Notes: a model not told the origin generated them from the sequence alone. A stretch of 64,000 bases of DNA from an uncultured Sphingomonadaceae bacterium (GCA_947503245.1 CANNCV010000001.1:867501-931500), one strand, 5' to 3'. Numbered from the stretch's first letter, positions 28,554-36,998 are shown. Numbers and translations: made by a program.

Positions 28554-28654
28554 GTATTTGCCCCAATGTTGAGCCTTGATGGGTGCCGAATAGGTGCTGG
28601 GACGGTTTCTTCGTGATCGCCCCAGCGCCTCTGCTACTCAATGATTTGGCATCA

Positions 28655-29140
28655 CTAGCGATACCATTGCCCGGTACCTGTTGTTGCATCTCCAACGCTA
28701 TGATTGGTAATGGTTCCGCGGCGACCTTTGTAAGCGCCGGTGTTCCCGTAAAGGCCGCCAACACAGCTCCAATTGGTGGTGGCTGCGTCAATGACGGTGC
28801 AGCCCAGCGTGGCTGAGTAAGACCCTTGGCTATCGGTCACATCACAGAGCATATGGATGTCAAAAAGTTTGTCGGTGGGTGGCTGAGACATGGAAACGCA
28901 GGTGTAATTTCCTGCCGTCTTGCTGCCATCGGCGAATGCCGTTTGCGATGTTCCAACGAAATAGCCGCCAGAGTAAGGTACGGACCCAGTGCCATCATTG
29001 CCAACACCAACCTGATTTGTTACTTTGCTTTGGAATGTAAATGTGTCTGCAGCAGGCTGCGCTATTGCGCTGCTCGCTCCCGTAAGAGCTGTGATGGCCA
29101 TCGTGCTTGCCAGAACGGCAGGTTTGAAGAGTCGTGTCAT
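28655..29140 (-). CDS. Secreted barrel-like protein with signal peptide (allene-oxide-cyclase-barrel-like)
   Basis: This 161-residue protein begins with a hydrophobic signal peptide ending AIAQPAAD (cleavage near residue 28-30). The mature part is rich in Gly, Thr, Ser and contains two Cys pairs (NYTCVSM, HMLCDVTD, LGCTV, WSCVGG), which could form disulphides in the periplasm. The end GAYKGRRGTITNHSVGDATTGTGQW resembles the C-terminal strands of allene-oxide-cyclase-like barrels, a resemblance I judge by eye. ATG at 29140 follows GAGGGACATTTAC. It is divergent from the regulator gene. Function unknown. Confidence 0.7.
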   Translation of the reverse strand: MTRLFKPAVLASTMAITALTGASSAIAQPAADTFTFQSKVTNQVGVGNDGTGSVPYSGGYFVGTSQTAFADGSKTAGNYTCVSMSQPPTDKLFDIHMLCDVTDSQGSYSATLGCTVIDAATTNWSCVGGLYGNTGAYKGRRGTITNHSVGDATTGTGQWYR

Positions 29141-29260
29141 GTAAATGTCCCTCAAAATAATCGCAGCCCAGTTGCTGCACTCACAATCTTGGCATCAGAA
29201 GGGGAATCGGGTCTTGTGGGATTTCTGGGGAACTTCTTAGGTTTTTCTTAGGCTTGTTTT

Positions 29261-29308
29261 CCGTTAGGGATTTCAGTGTATAAGCCGTTAGGTATATCAG
29301 TGTATAAG
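29261..29308. repeat. Tandem 24-bp repeat in the divergent promoter region
   Basis: Two adjoining 24-bp copies (29261-29284 and 29285-29308) differ at 2 of 24 positions; each begins CCGTTAGG and ends TCAGTGTATAAG. They lie between the barrel-like gene (start 29140) and the regulator gene (start 29362). A tandem repeat of this spacing suits a winged-helix regulator that binds side by side, so these are a likely operator. No experimental basis is available. Confidence 0.6.
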
Positions 29309-29361
29309 AATGTAATTCAGGGGGTTCAGATCCAAACAATTCAGCCATTACTTTGGAGCTT

Positions 29362-31206
29362 ATGAAACAAGTTCGCATTGGCAATGCACTTGTTAACTTC
29401 GATAGCCTCGTTATCGAAGGCGATGCAGGCCGCTATTCGGTTGAGCCAAAAGTGCTTGAGGTGCTTAAAGCTCTCATCCACCGCCAGGGCGAGGTTATCT
29501 CGCGTGACGACTTAATCGACAACGTTTGGGGCGTGGGTTTTGGCGGGGATGAGCGTTTGTCGCGCGCGATCTCACTCTTGCGTAAAGCGTTGGGTGATCG
29601 GCGCGGAGATCATCAGCATATCGAAACGATATCCAAGCGCGGCTATCGCCTGATCGCCACGATTGCCATCGTTGAGGGGAGCGTCGGCCCTGCGCATGTA
29701 TCTTCATGCAATGTATCACCGCTCTCTATCGCGGTGTTACCCTTCGCAAATTTAAGCGCGGACCCGGATCAAGAACATCTTGCCGATGGCATGACCGAAG
29801 AACTGCTCAATGCTCTTGCAAAATTGCCCGAACTGCAAGTGACCGGGCGAACATCTTCCTTCGCTTTCAAAGGCCGGGACACAGATATTCAAGAGATCGC
29901 CCAAACTCTTAATGTTGCACATATCATTGAGGGGTCTGTACGCTGCGATCACGGGAAGCTTCGCATAACCGCGCAGCTGGTTAAGATCGAAGACGGTTTC
30001 CAGCTTTGGTCAGAGACATTTGACGAAAACCTTGAAGACATCTTTGATCTGCAGGAACGCATTGCGCGGTCCATTTTGACCCAGCTATCGCAAGTTATGG
30101 ATATTGAGGTGCCGCCAAGTGTGGCCCAGCATTTGACGCGCAACCCTAAGGCTTATGCAGCCTTTGTCCAAGGGCGCGAACTGTATCACAAACGCAATGG
30201 GCAACAGACTCTGCCCACAGCGATCAGCCATCTGGAAAAAGCCGTTGAGCTCGACCCGGAATTTGCCGATGCGTGGGCTGCGCTGGCGATGGCGCACTTC
30301 GTTCTTCCTGAATATTCAAAGACTGCGCGATGGGCACAACACATGGCGGCGAGCCGGGAAGCGCTGAGCAAGGTGGAGCAACTCGATAGTTCGAACTCTC
30401 TGGCAAAACTCACAAAAGCGTACATCTACGAACATGATTTGCGGTTTGACGAAGCGGCGATGATAAGCGAGCAAGCGCTCCAGGAGCATCCCGGCGATGC
30501 CGAAACTGAAGTGCATTTTGCCTTCACTCTCATGGCGATCGGCCTTCATGAACAGGCTGAAAAACTCATCCGCAACACAATGCCGCAACACCCACTTTCA
30601 CCGATCTATCCCGTGCTTTTGGGTGGCATCAAGCGTGCCCTTGGGGATATTGAAAGGGCAATCGGTTATTACCAACAAGCGTTCAACCTGGGCCATGGAG
30701 CAGCAGGAATAGCGGTTGCCACACTAAAGATGCGGACCGAACAGTCCGAAGAAAGTGTGGAGTTCATAAAGAAGCATTTTGGTGGGCTTGATGCTATGGA
30801 TCAGGCAACACTGGGATCTCCCATAATCCGCCATCTGGTGTTTGGTGCCTTTTTCCGCAAAAAACGCAGCTATCGCTGGATTGTGAAGAAGATGTTAGAG
30901 AGCCGGTTCAATGATCCTCAGCGACAGGCAACGACAACGTCAATTGGAGGATTTCTGCTCGTCGATGATCCAGCGCTGTGGATGAAAAATATTCTTGAAA
31001 AGCCCAATCCATATGTTGCCTATTCATTATCGCGTATTTGGGACCCTATCGAAGAATGCGCCAATGTCCGGTTGCATAAGGACTTCCCAGCTTTCGCGGC
31101 GCGAATTGGCTTGGTACGCGCTTGGCAAAGGTACGGCTGGCCCCCTTTAGTGCAACCAAATCCGGGGACGGATGGGTCAAACTTACGTTTTAGCGTCACC
31201 AGATAA
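29362..31206 (+). CDS. Winged-helix transcriptional regulator with TPR repeats
   Basis: This 614-residue protein has an OmpR/PhoB-type winged helix at its N-terminus (about residues 1-100) with VEPKVLEVLKALIHRQGEVISR, DDLIDNVWG and the recognition helix ERLSRAISLLRKALGD, ending ETISKRGYRLIA. A central part IAVLPFANLSADPDQEHLADGMTEELLNAL (about 120-150) is the TolB/adenylyl-cyclase-associated segment, then VTGRTSSFAFKG. From about residue 255 a series of TPR-like helices follows (AVELDPEFADAWAALAMAH, EALS, GDAETEVHFAF and others). The ATG at 29362 follows GGAGCTT. It has no receiver domain, so it may sense protein or ligand binding through TPRs. It is the only rightward gene of the island. Confidence 0.85.
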   Translation: MKQVRIGNALVNFDSLVIEGDAGRYSVEPKVLEVLKALIHRQGEVISRDDLIDNVWGVGFGGDERLSRAISLLRKALGDRRGDHQHIETISKRGYRLIATIAIVEGSVGPAHVSSCNVSPLSIAVLPFANLSADPDQEHLADGMTEELLNALAKLPELQVTGRTSSFAFKGRDTDIQEIAQTLNVAHIIEGSVRCDHGKLRITAQLVKIEDGFQLWSETFDENLEDIFDLQERIARSILTQLSQVMDIEVPPSVAQHLTRNPKAYAAFVQGRELYHKRNGQQTLPTAISHLEKAVELDPEFADAWAALAMAHFVLPEYSKTARWAQHMAASREALSKVEQLDSSNSLAKLTKAYIYEHDLRFDEAAMISEQALQEHPGDAETEVHFAFTLMAIGLHEQAEKLIRNTMPQHPLSPIYPVLLGGIKRALGDIERAIGYYQQAFNLGHGAAGIAVATLKMRTEQSEESVEFIKKHFGGLDAMDQATLGSPIIRHLVFGAFFRKKRSYRWIVKKMLESRFNDPQRQATTTSIGGFLLVDDPALWMKNILEKPNPYVAYSLSRIWDPIEECANVRLHKDFPAFAARIGLVRAWQRYGWPPLVQPNPGTDGSNLRFSVTR

Positions 31207-31247
31207 TTTCGAGGGCGGCGCACCGGCGTAGAACGATCAAATGGCAG

Positions 31248-31275
31248 CGTCCGCTTTCATCCCCATAAGCGGACG
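31248..31275. repeat. Perfect 9-bp hairpin
   Basis: CGTCCGCTT (31248-31256) pairs with AAGCGGACG (31267-31275) over a 10-base loop. No T-run follows on either side, so a terminator role is weak. It may be a dispersed palindrome or a weak terminator for the regulator gene ending at 31206. Confidence 0.5.
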
Positions 31276-31307
31276 CCAACCTCGATGAGGCCAGCGCCCA
31301 ATTCTGG

Positions 31308-31556
31308 TCAGATCTCAGTCTTCTCCGCGAGTGTCAGAGCGTTCTCTATGTCAACTCCAAGGTATTGAACCATGTTCTCAATCTTTGAATGAACAAGAAG
31401 AATTTGGATCGCTCGGATGTTCCCCGTGGCCTTGTAGATGATCGAAGCCTTGGTTCGAAGGAGAGAGTGGGTTCCGTACTCCTCTGGTCGAGGGCCGATC
31501 GCCTCAAACCATTCATCAACCAGACGAGCATATTTCTGCGCCATGCTTCGCCCCAG
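31308..31556 (-). pseudogene. Truncated tyrosine recombinase (integrase), C-terminal fragment
   Basis: About 80 residues match the end of a small (about 200-residue) tyrosine-recombinase family: AQKYARLVDEWFEAIG, then YGTHSLLRTKASIIYK, IRAIQILLVHSKIENMVQYLG and VDIENALTLAEKTEI. The HxxR-type segment reads HSLLRT where the family has HSxRRT, so the catalytic Arg context is altered. LLVHSK (usual LLGHxK) and the catalytic Tyr in VQYLG are still present. The start of the protein is missing; the sequence before about 31553 does not match. It is not expected to work as a recombinase. It supports a mobile origin for the 20-31 kb stretch. Confidence 0.8.
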
Positions 31557-31605
31557 CAACAGACCGATAGCACCTAGCTGATCACAATCACCGCTTAGGT
31601 GACAC

Positions 31606-31839
31606 CTACGAAGACTTGGCGACGCGCAATGGCCATGGCGGGTTCCCATCGGTATCTTCGTAAGCTCCCTCAAACTGCTTGAGCGGTTTATAACGCTGCG
31701 GCTTAAGAAACGACGCCATGGCTTTGTTGACTATACGATATACCTCGGGACACGGCTTGTCGTTCCCTGAGATGATCTGCCACTGCTTGGCCTTCTGCTC
31801 GCCTTTGCGAACGCTTTGGGTTCGATCTTGCGTGTTCGA
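31606..31839 (-). pseudogene. Open frame without start codon, unrecognised remnant
   Basis: This 77-codon minus-strand frame ends in TAG at 31606-31608 and reads VRKGEQKAKQWQIISG, then PEVYRIVNKAMASFLKPQRY and ending LRVAKSS. The only upstream ATG (31841-31843) is out of frame by one base, which suggests a frameshift close to the start. A shorter ORF from an internal ATG (31719) would have 37 residues. I do not recognise the family. It is adjacent to the integrase fragment and is probably a decayed gene. Confidence 0.3.
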
Positions 31840-31900
31840 TCATGCTATCTGACGATATTATATCGCAGACCTATTTGAAAAGGCGTGGTAATCAGCCTGT

Positions 31901-32590
31901 ATGACGAATCATATTTCTGAGGGTTATCAGCTTATCACCTTTGGTGACGAGAAAGAGCCTGTCATTGTTATTGATAATTTTAGCAGTCAGTTCGCAGCGC
32001 TGAAGCTGTTGACCGAGCAGGTAGATTATTCCCCTGTTGCTGGCGGTTATCCTGGTATCAGAGCGCCAGCATCACCGGCATATTTGCGCGAGCGGCAGGA
32101 TGTGTTCGCCCAGATTTTGCGCCAGCATTATGGCTATTCATTTGGCGCTGATATTCAGGGGATGGACTATTCCATAGTCACCACGCAGCCCGCTGCTCTT
32201 TCTCAAGCGCAGCGCATGCCGCATTATGATGATGTCACGCCAGATCTGCTTGCCTTATTGCATTATGTGAATTGCCCTGATGACGGCGGCACAGCCTTTT
32301 ATCGCCATAAGGCTACGGGTTATGAGACGATCAGCGATGAGCGCCAAGACCATTATGCAAAGGTTCTAAAAGAAGAAATGGCGCAATATGGTGACTTTCC
32401 TGAAGCCTATATTGATGGCGATAATGCGCGGTTTGAGAAAATTGGCGAAGTGCAAGCCAAACCGAACCGCATGGTTATTTATCGCGGACGGACATTGCAT
32501 TCGGGCTGTATCAGGCAAGGTGCCAATTTCTCGGCTGACCCCAAGCTGGGGCGTGTCACAGTCAATATATTTATGACGGATGCACGTTGA
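31901..32590 (+). CDS. DUF6445 family protein, Fe(II)/2OG-oxygenase-like
   Basis: This 229-residue protein matches the DUF6445 family by its start (VIVIDNFSSQFAALKLL), AYLRERQDVF and MPHYDDVTPDLLALLHYVNCPDDGGTAFYRH. The H-x-D in PHYDD and a later His in GRTLHSGCI resemble the Fe(II)-binding triad of 2-oxoglutarate-dependent oxygenases, but that is inference. Members of this family are known to sit next to tryptophan-halogenase-like genes in Caulobacterales/Sphingomonadales; here such genes lie 19 kb to the right in the same carbohydrate region. It begins at the first ATG, just to the right of the island edge. Confidence 0.75.
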   Translation: MTNHISEGYQLITFGDEKEPVIVIDNFSSQFAALKLLTEQVDYSPVAGGYPGIRAPASPAYLRERQDVFAQILRQHYGYSFGADIQGMDYSIVTTQPAALSQAQRMPHYDDVTPDLLALLHYVNCPDDGGTAFYRHKATGYETISDERQDHYAKVLKEEMAQYGDFPEAYIDGDNARFEKIGEVQAKPNRMVIYRGRTLHSGCIRQGANFSADPKLGRVTVNIFMTDAR

Positions 32591-32668
32591 TAGCCGTTCC
32601 TGTAAAACGGCTTACCGTCAATTTTGCTCATATATAAGTCATCAATGCTGACCAGTTGAACTTTATCA

Positions 32669-32684
32669 ATGACAACGTTATCAT
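32669..32684. promoter_or_regulatory. LacI-type operator-like palindrome before cupin lipoprotein operon
   Basis: ATGACAACGTTATCAT is a near-perfect palindrome (14 of 16 positions pair) lying 27 bp before the cupin start at 32711. It shares the TGACAA..TT.TCA frame with the palindromes at 39677-39694 and 57138-57155. Confidence 0.55.
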
Positions 32685-32710
32685 TACTCATTCAAGGGAG
32701 TGGGTTCGTG

Positions 32711-33193
32711 ATGCGATATGTGGTGCCATTGTCATTAGCGCTTTGTTTGCTGGGTTGTTCACCAGCGTCACAGGATGATACGGTTCCGTCAACGGACGAT
32801 ATTGCTGCAAAGGCGCCTGCCGGTCTTGAGACACAAATTCTCTCAGCGAAAGACGCTAAGACCAGCGCAGAGCAATGGGGCAGATTTACCGAATATTTTG
32901 CTGGTGAAACCGAGGGTGTCACCGATCTTTTATCAGGTGTGGCAGAAATCAAACCGGGTATGGAAATCCATCCGCCACACAAGCATGCAGAAGAGGAATT
33001 TCTGATGGTGCTGGAAGGCGAGGGGACATGGACCCTAGGCGATAAGGAGTTTCCCGCCGAACAAGGGGATATGCTCTATGCGCGTGCTTGGGATGTGCAT
33101 AATATTTCCAATACAGGCGATACGGTTTTGAAATTTGTTTTCTGGAAATGGCATTCCAAAGGGACAAAGCGTCCTGTCGATCCAGCGCAGTGA
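32711..33193 (+). CDS. Cupin-domain lipoprotein
   Basis: This protein has 160 residues. The N-terminus MRYVVPLSLALCLLGCSPAS is a lipoprotein signal with lipobox LLGC, so Cys18 would be lipidated. A cupin domain follows, with EIHPPHKHAEEEFLMVLEGEG as motif 1 (two His, Glu) and WDVHNISNTG as motif 2 (His). The ATG at 32711 has AAGGGAG upstream. It sits 20 bp before the glycosidase gene, and a palindrome lies before it. Probably a periplasmic sugar-related cupin; the exact role is unknown. Confidence 0.82.
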   Translation: MRYVVPLSLALCLLGCSPASQDDTVPSTDDIAAKAPAGLETQILSAKDAKTSAEQWGRFTEYFAGETEGVTDLLSGVAEIKPGMEIHPPHKHAEEEFLMVLEGEGTWTLGDKEFPAEQGDMLYARAWDVHNISNTGDTVLKFVFWKWHSKGTKRPVDPAQ

Positions 33194-33213
33194 GCATTTG
33201 CGCGCAGTCTGGC

Positions 33214-35100
33214 ATGGCAAGGCAGCTATGGCTTAGATCACAGCTATCATGGCTTGGCACCATCATGCTGTGCTTCAGCCTCACAGCCTGCGCCGCAAGA
33301 CCGGCGACTGAGCGTCCCTTAGCAACGCCTCTGGCTAATATGTCTGACATTATCCAGGCCCAACAATGGCATCCAATAGCGTTAGATTTTGCAGGCCCGA
33401 CCTTGCACGAAAAAGGATCGCCAAACCCCTTTACTGATTATCGTTTATTGGTGACCTTTGTTCAGGGTGATAAGCAGGTTACAGTGCGGGGCTATTTTGC
33501 TGCTGATGGTGATGCGGCCAATACGGGTGCTGTCGCAGGCAATATCTGGCGCGTGCATTTTGTTCCAGAGCTTCCGGGCCGATGGGAATATAGCGCACAG
33601 CTTCACACAGGCACTGATATTGCTCTTAGCAATGTGCGTGACCAGGGTCAGGCCATAGCTTTGCGGAATGATAAGGGTGTGCTGGATGTACAGCCTGTAG
33701 GACTGGACGCAATAACAGACAGTGACAGTCTTTATGGCCGCGGCATTTTGCAAAAATCTGGCCGTTATTTGCGGTTTTCAGGCAATGGCGCCTTTTGGAT
33801 AAAGGGCGGCGCAAATAGCCCAGAAAACCTGCTCGGCTATCAGGATTTTGATGGCACTTACCGCCAAAGGGCGGACGCCCGCAAAGGCGAGTCCGCGATT
33901 GATGAGAAATTGCATAGCTATGCACCGCATTTGCGTGATTGGCGCGATGGTGACCCAGTATGGCGCGGTGATAAGGGCAAAGGCCTTATAGGGGCGGTTA
34001 ATTATCTGGCCGATACGGGCATGAATGCGGCCTATATGCTGACCATGAATGTTGATGGTGATGGCAAAGATGTATGGCCATGGCTGGAACCAGATGACCC
34101 CAGCCGATTTGATGTCAGCAAATTGGCGCAATGGGATATTGTTTTTGCACATATGCAAAAGCGCGGCGTGGCATTGCATCTGGTTACGCAGGAGCGTGAA
34201 AATGAACTGATGCTGGATGGCGGCGATACCGGACGTTTGAGAAAATTATACTTTCTTGAGATGATTGCCCGCTTTGCGCATCACCCTGCATTATTCTGGA
34301 ATTTGGGCGAGGAGAACGGCCCTGTCCATTGGGACCCGCAAGGGCAGAATGATCAACAGCGCATTGCCATGGCCGATTTCCTCTATGATGCTGACCCCTA
34401 TCGCCATTCTATATTGTTGCACACCCATGCGGAGGCGAAAGATAAGGATATTTTGCTGTCGCCCTTATTGGCTCTGCCATCTCTGGATGGTTTGTCTTTT
34501 CAGGTTGCCGAGCGAGAAACGGTCAATGCCGAAACCAGAAAGTGGCACCGCCTAAGCGCACAGGCAGGCAATACCTGGCTCATTACCATGGATGAGATTG
34601 GCAAATGGCAAATTGGTGCGAAAGCCGATATTGATGACCCCAGACATGACAGTTTACGGCGCCACGCTTTATGGGGGCATTTACTGGCTGGCGGGGCAGG
34701 CGTAGAATGGTATTTTGGCGCACATCAACGCGGCAATGACCTGTCCACCGAAGACTGGCGCAGCCGCGCAGAATTATGGCGCCAGACGCGGCTGGCGATG
34801 GACTTTTTTGAAAGCGAACTGCCCTATTGGCAGATGGAGCCCTGCGCAAAGGCGCTGCAGGCGTATTGCTTCACAAAACCTGGTGACATTTACGTCTATT
34901 ATATTGGTGAAAATGTGCCTGCCATGACGGGGTTTGCCATCGAGCCAGGCGATTATGCCGTGCGCTGGTATGATCCGCTAACAGGGCTTTTTGCCAATGA
35001 TGGCGTGACTGAAGCCATCACCATAAACACCACATTACCGGTCTTAGCCAAGTCACCCGATAAGCGCAAAGACTGGGTTGCGATCTATAAGCGCCAATAA
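33214..35100 (+). CDS. DUF5060-domain glycoside hydrolase, lipoprotein
   Basis: This protein has 628 residues. The hydrophobic N-terminus with the box SLTACAA (about residues 21-27) suggests a lipoprotein. The first domain (about 45-130), with GPTLHEKGSPNPFTDYRLLVTF and NIWRVHFVPELPGRWEYSA, is DUF5060-like. A TIM-barrel follows: GGANSPENLLGYQDFDG, MLTMNVDGDGKDVWPWLEPDD and LFWNLGEENGPVHWDPQG (about residues 360-380), in which Glu is a candidate acid. TWLITMDEIGKWQ has another candidate Glu. The substrate is unknown; related proteins act on plant or bacterial polysaccharides. The ATG at 33214 is chosen because it is the start of the signal peptide; an upstream ATG at 33148 would overlap the cupin. 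Confidence 0.85.
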   Translation: MARQLWLRSQLSWLGTIMLCFSLTACAARPATERPLATPLANMSDIIQAQQWHPIALDFAGPTLHEKGSPNPFTDYRLLVTFVQGDKQVTVRGYFAADGDAANTGAVAGNIWRVHFVPELPGRWEYSAQLHTGTDIALSNVRDQGQAIALRNDKGVLDVQPVGLDAITDSDSLYGRGILQKSGRYLRFSGNGAFWIKGGANSPENLLGYQDFDGTYRQRADARKGESAIDEKLHSYAPHLRDWRDGDPVWRGDKGKGLIGAVNYLADTGMNAAYMLTMNVDGDGKDVWPWLEPDDPSRFDVSKLAQWDIVFAHMQKRGVALHLVTQERENELMLDGGDTGRLRKLYFLEMIARFAHHPALFWNLGEENGPVHWDPQGQNDQQRIAMADFLYDADPYRHSILLHTHAEAKDKDILLSPLLALPSLDGLSFQVAERETVNAETRKWHRLSAQAGNTWLITMDEIGKWQIGAKADIDDPRHDSLRRHALWGHLLAGGAGVEWYFGAHQRGNDLSTEDWRSRAELWRQTRLAMDFFESELPYWQMEPCAKALQAYCFTKPGDIYVYYIGENVPAMTGFAIEPGDYAVRWYDPLTGLFANDGVTEAITINTTLPVLAKSPDKRKDWVAIYKRQ

Positions 35101-35147
35101 CCGAATAGAGCGCATCATAAAAGAATGCGCCACATAACGGAGAGACT

Positions 35148-36521
35148 ATGTTGGAAAGTTTTGAGGCAGCGCGCCCGCTCTTGGCGACATTGGCTGGCGT
35201 ATTGGGGCTGTTGGCCCTTATTCTCTGGAGAAAAGTTCCGCCTTTCCCTGCTTTGCTGGTTGCTGCCATGTTTACTGGCTTGGCGGCTGGTCTGGCGCCT
35301 GATGCCGTGTTGAAGTCCATCACTGATGGCATGGGCGGTGTGTTGGGCTTTATCGCCATCATTGTGGGGTTAGGGGCCATATTTGGTGCTTTTCTGGAAG
35401 CAACCGGGGCGGCTCAGGCTCTGGCGCAATATATGACTGGCGACAGAAAGCCCGGTGCAGCGGGCGTGGCGATGGGTTTTGTCGGGATTGTGATTGCCAT
35501 ACCTGTTTTCTTCGATGTTGGTTTGATCCTGCTCTTCCCTCTCGTGCAAGCATTAGCACGCAAGGCAAAGAAGCCAGCCATGTATTTTGGTCTGCCATTG
35601 CTCGCCGGTTTGGCCACTGCCCATGCCTTTATTCCGCCAACCCCCGGTCCTGTCGCTGTTGCGGAAATTCTGGGTGCTGAACTGGGTCTGGTCATTCTCT
35701 TTGGTCTGATCTGCGGTATTCCCGCCATGCTGATAGGCGGACCCGTTTATGCGGGCTGGGCAGAGAAAAAAGGCTGGCTCGTCCATAAGGGCTTTGCGGA
35801 TAATAGCTTAGAAAAAGCCATGGCAGCAGAACCACCTGTAAAAGTGGACACAGTTTTGGCGCTGAAAGGCATTTTTGCCATCATGGTGCCGATCATATTG
35901 ATCGTGGCCGCTGCGATATTAAAAGTATCAGGCACAAATTTGGGCGTGCTTGGCGCTATGCTATCTTTTTTTGGGCATCCCTTTGTCGCGTTAATGATTG
36001 CCTGTCTTTTGGCCTATTATATTTTGCGGCCTAACGATGAAAAGGGCAGGGCGCATCTGCAAGAAACTCTGTCCCGCGCTGCTGAACCCACAGCGATTAT
36101 ACTGCTGGTTACAGGGGCAGGCGGGGCTTTCAAACAGGTATTGGTGGACACAGGGGCTGGCGCTGCACTGGCAGAAGCGACATTGGCATTAGATATGGGT
36201 GCTATCACGGCAGGCTTTATTCTCGCGGCCATTACCCGCGTTGCGCAAGGTTCGGCAACGGTTGCGATGTTGACCGCTGCGGGATTATGCGCGCCCATTG
36301 CTGTTGCAGCTGGATTGGGGCCGGTTGATCTGGCTTTGATGACCATAGCGATAGCATCAGGTGCCAGTATCCTCAGCCATGTGAATGATTCCGGTTTCTG
36401 GCTTGTTTCACGTTTCTTTGATCTATCAACCGATGAAACACTTAAGAGCTGGACAATAGCGTCCACCCTAGTGGGCGTAACCGGCTTTGTGATTGCCCTA
36501 ATTCTCGGGGCTATTTTCTAA
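35148..36521 (+). CDS. Gluconate:H+ symporter (GntP family)
   Basis: This 457-residue integral membrane protein has about 12-14 hydrophobic segments. The pattern GMGGVLGFIAIIVGLGAIFGAFLEATGAAQALA and FIPPTPGPVAVAEILG are typical of the GntP family of gluconate and related sugar-acid symporters. The final LSHVNDSGFWLVSRFFDLS matches the family end. It comes 47 bp after the glycosidase gene and ends convergent with gluconokinase (24-bp overlap of the 3' ends). It would import gluconate formed outside the cell or in the periplasm. Confidence 0.92.
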   Translation: MLESFEAARPLLATLAGVLGLLALILWRKVPPFPALLVAAMFTGLAAGLAPDAVLKSITDGMGGVLGFIAIIVGLGAIFGAFLEATGAAQALAQYMTGDRKPGAAGVAMGFVGIVIAIPVFFDVGLILLFPLVQALARKAKKPAMYFGLPLLAGLATAHAFIPPTPGPVAVAEILGAELGLVILFGLICGIPAMLIGGPVYAGWAEKKGWLVHKGFADNSLEKAMAAEPPVKVDTVLALKGIFAIMVPIILIVAAAILKVSGTNLGVLGAMLSFFGHPFVALMIACLLAYYILRPNDEKGRAHLQETLSRAAEPTAIILLVTGAGGAFKQVLVDTGAGAALAEATLALDMGAITAGFILAAITRVAQGSATVAMLTAAGLCAPIAVAAGLGPVDLALMTIAIASGASILSHVNDSGFWLVSRFFDLSTDETLKSWTIASTLVGVTGFVIALILGAIF

Positions 36522-36998
36522 TGCGGTCAAGATATTGTCGATAATCTGATGGACCGGATTATTGGCTGCAATCCTGATTGCCTCTTTTGGAACATCAAGC
36601 GTGTCCAACTGGCTAGAGAGCAAGCTGGATGGCATGAAATGATCCGTGCGTATTTGCAGGCGTTGCGATAGATCGTCTTTCGGAACATCCAAAAATACGA
36701 ATTTCACCAAGCGTGATGTGCCTGTTTTAAGAGCCGACTGAACATAGGGCGTAAGTGCAGAACAGGCCAATATGGCCGTATCATGGTCAAGTCTGGCAAT
36801 AGCCGTTTTTAGATTGGCGAGCCATTCTTTGCGATCATCATCCGTAAGCGCAATGCCTGCGGCCATTTTGTCTTTATTGGCTTGCGGGTGATAATCATCT
36901 CCCTCAACCATTGGCCAGTCCCTATGCTCTGACAGTGCGCCACCGATTGTGGATTTACCACAACCGGATGGCCCCATCAGCACAATCAGCTTTTGCAT
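36498..36998 (-). CDS. gntK: Gluconokinase
   Basis: This protein of 166 residues phosphorylates gluconate to 6-phosphogluconate. It has the P-loop GPSGCGKST (about residues 9-17), followed by GDDYHPQANKDKMAAGIALTDDDRKEWL, which is the sugar-binding segment. The later FVFLDVPKDDLSQRLQIRTDHFMP is typical of GntK-type kinases. It lies 21 bp after the GH3 gene and is in the same direction, so it is probably co-transcribed with it. It overlaps the GntP-type gene at their 3' ends. Confidence 0.94.
   Translation of the reverse strand: MQKLIVLMGPSGCGKSTIGGALSEHRDWPMVEGDDYHPQANKDKMAAGIALTDDDRKEWLANLKTAIARLDHDTAILACSALTPYVQSALKTGTSRLVKFVFLDVPKDDLSQRLQIRTDHFMPSSLLSSQLDTLDVPKEAIRIAANNPVHQIIDNILTALENSPEN

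Larger units (their letters stand above)
31207..31900. other. Gene-poor stretch with integrase remnant at the island's right edge
   Basis: No intact gene is supported in this 694-bp stretch. It holds a 9-bp hairpin at 31248-31275 (CGTCCGCTT / AAGCGGACG), the C-terminal fragment of a tyrosine recombinase (31308-31556, minus) and, further right, a minus-strand open frame (31606-31839) without a clean start. No copy of the tRNA-Phe 3' end is seen here. Confidence 0.6.

Noticed and set aside
19512-31900. Possible att site: a repeat of the tRNA-Phe 3' end at the island's right edge
   Set aside because: I looked for CCCGGGCACCA and for the T-arm sequence in 31200-31900. The only hint, GGTTCGATC near 31820, is too short and does not extend.
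33148-33213. Earlier start for the DUF5060 glycosidase
   Set aside because: It would overlap the cupin gene by 46 bases and would place extra residues before the signal peptide.
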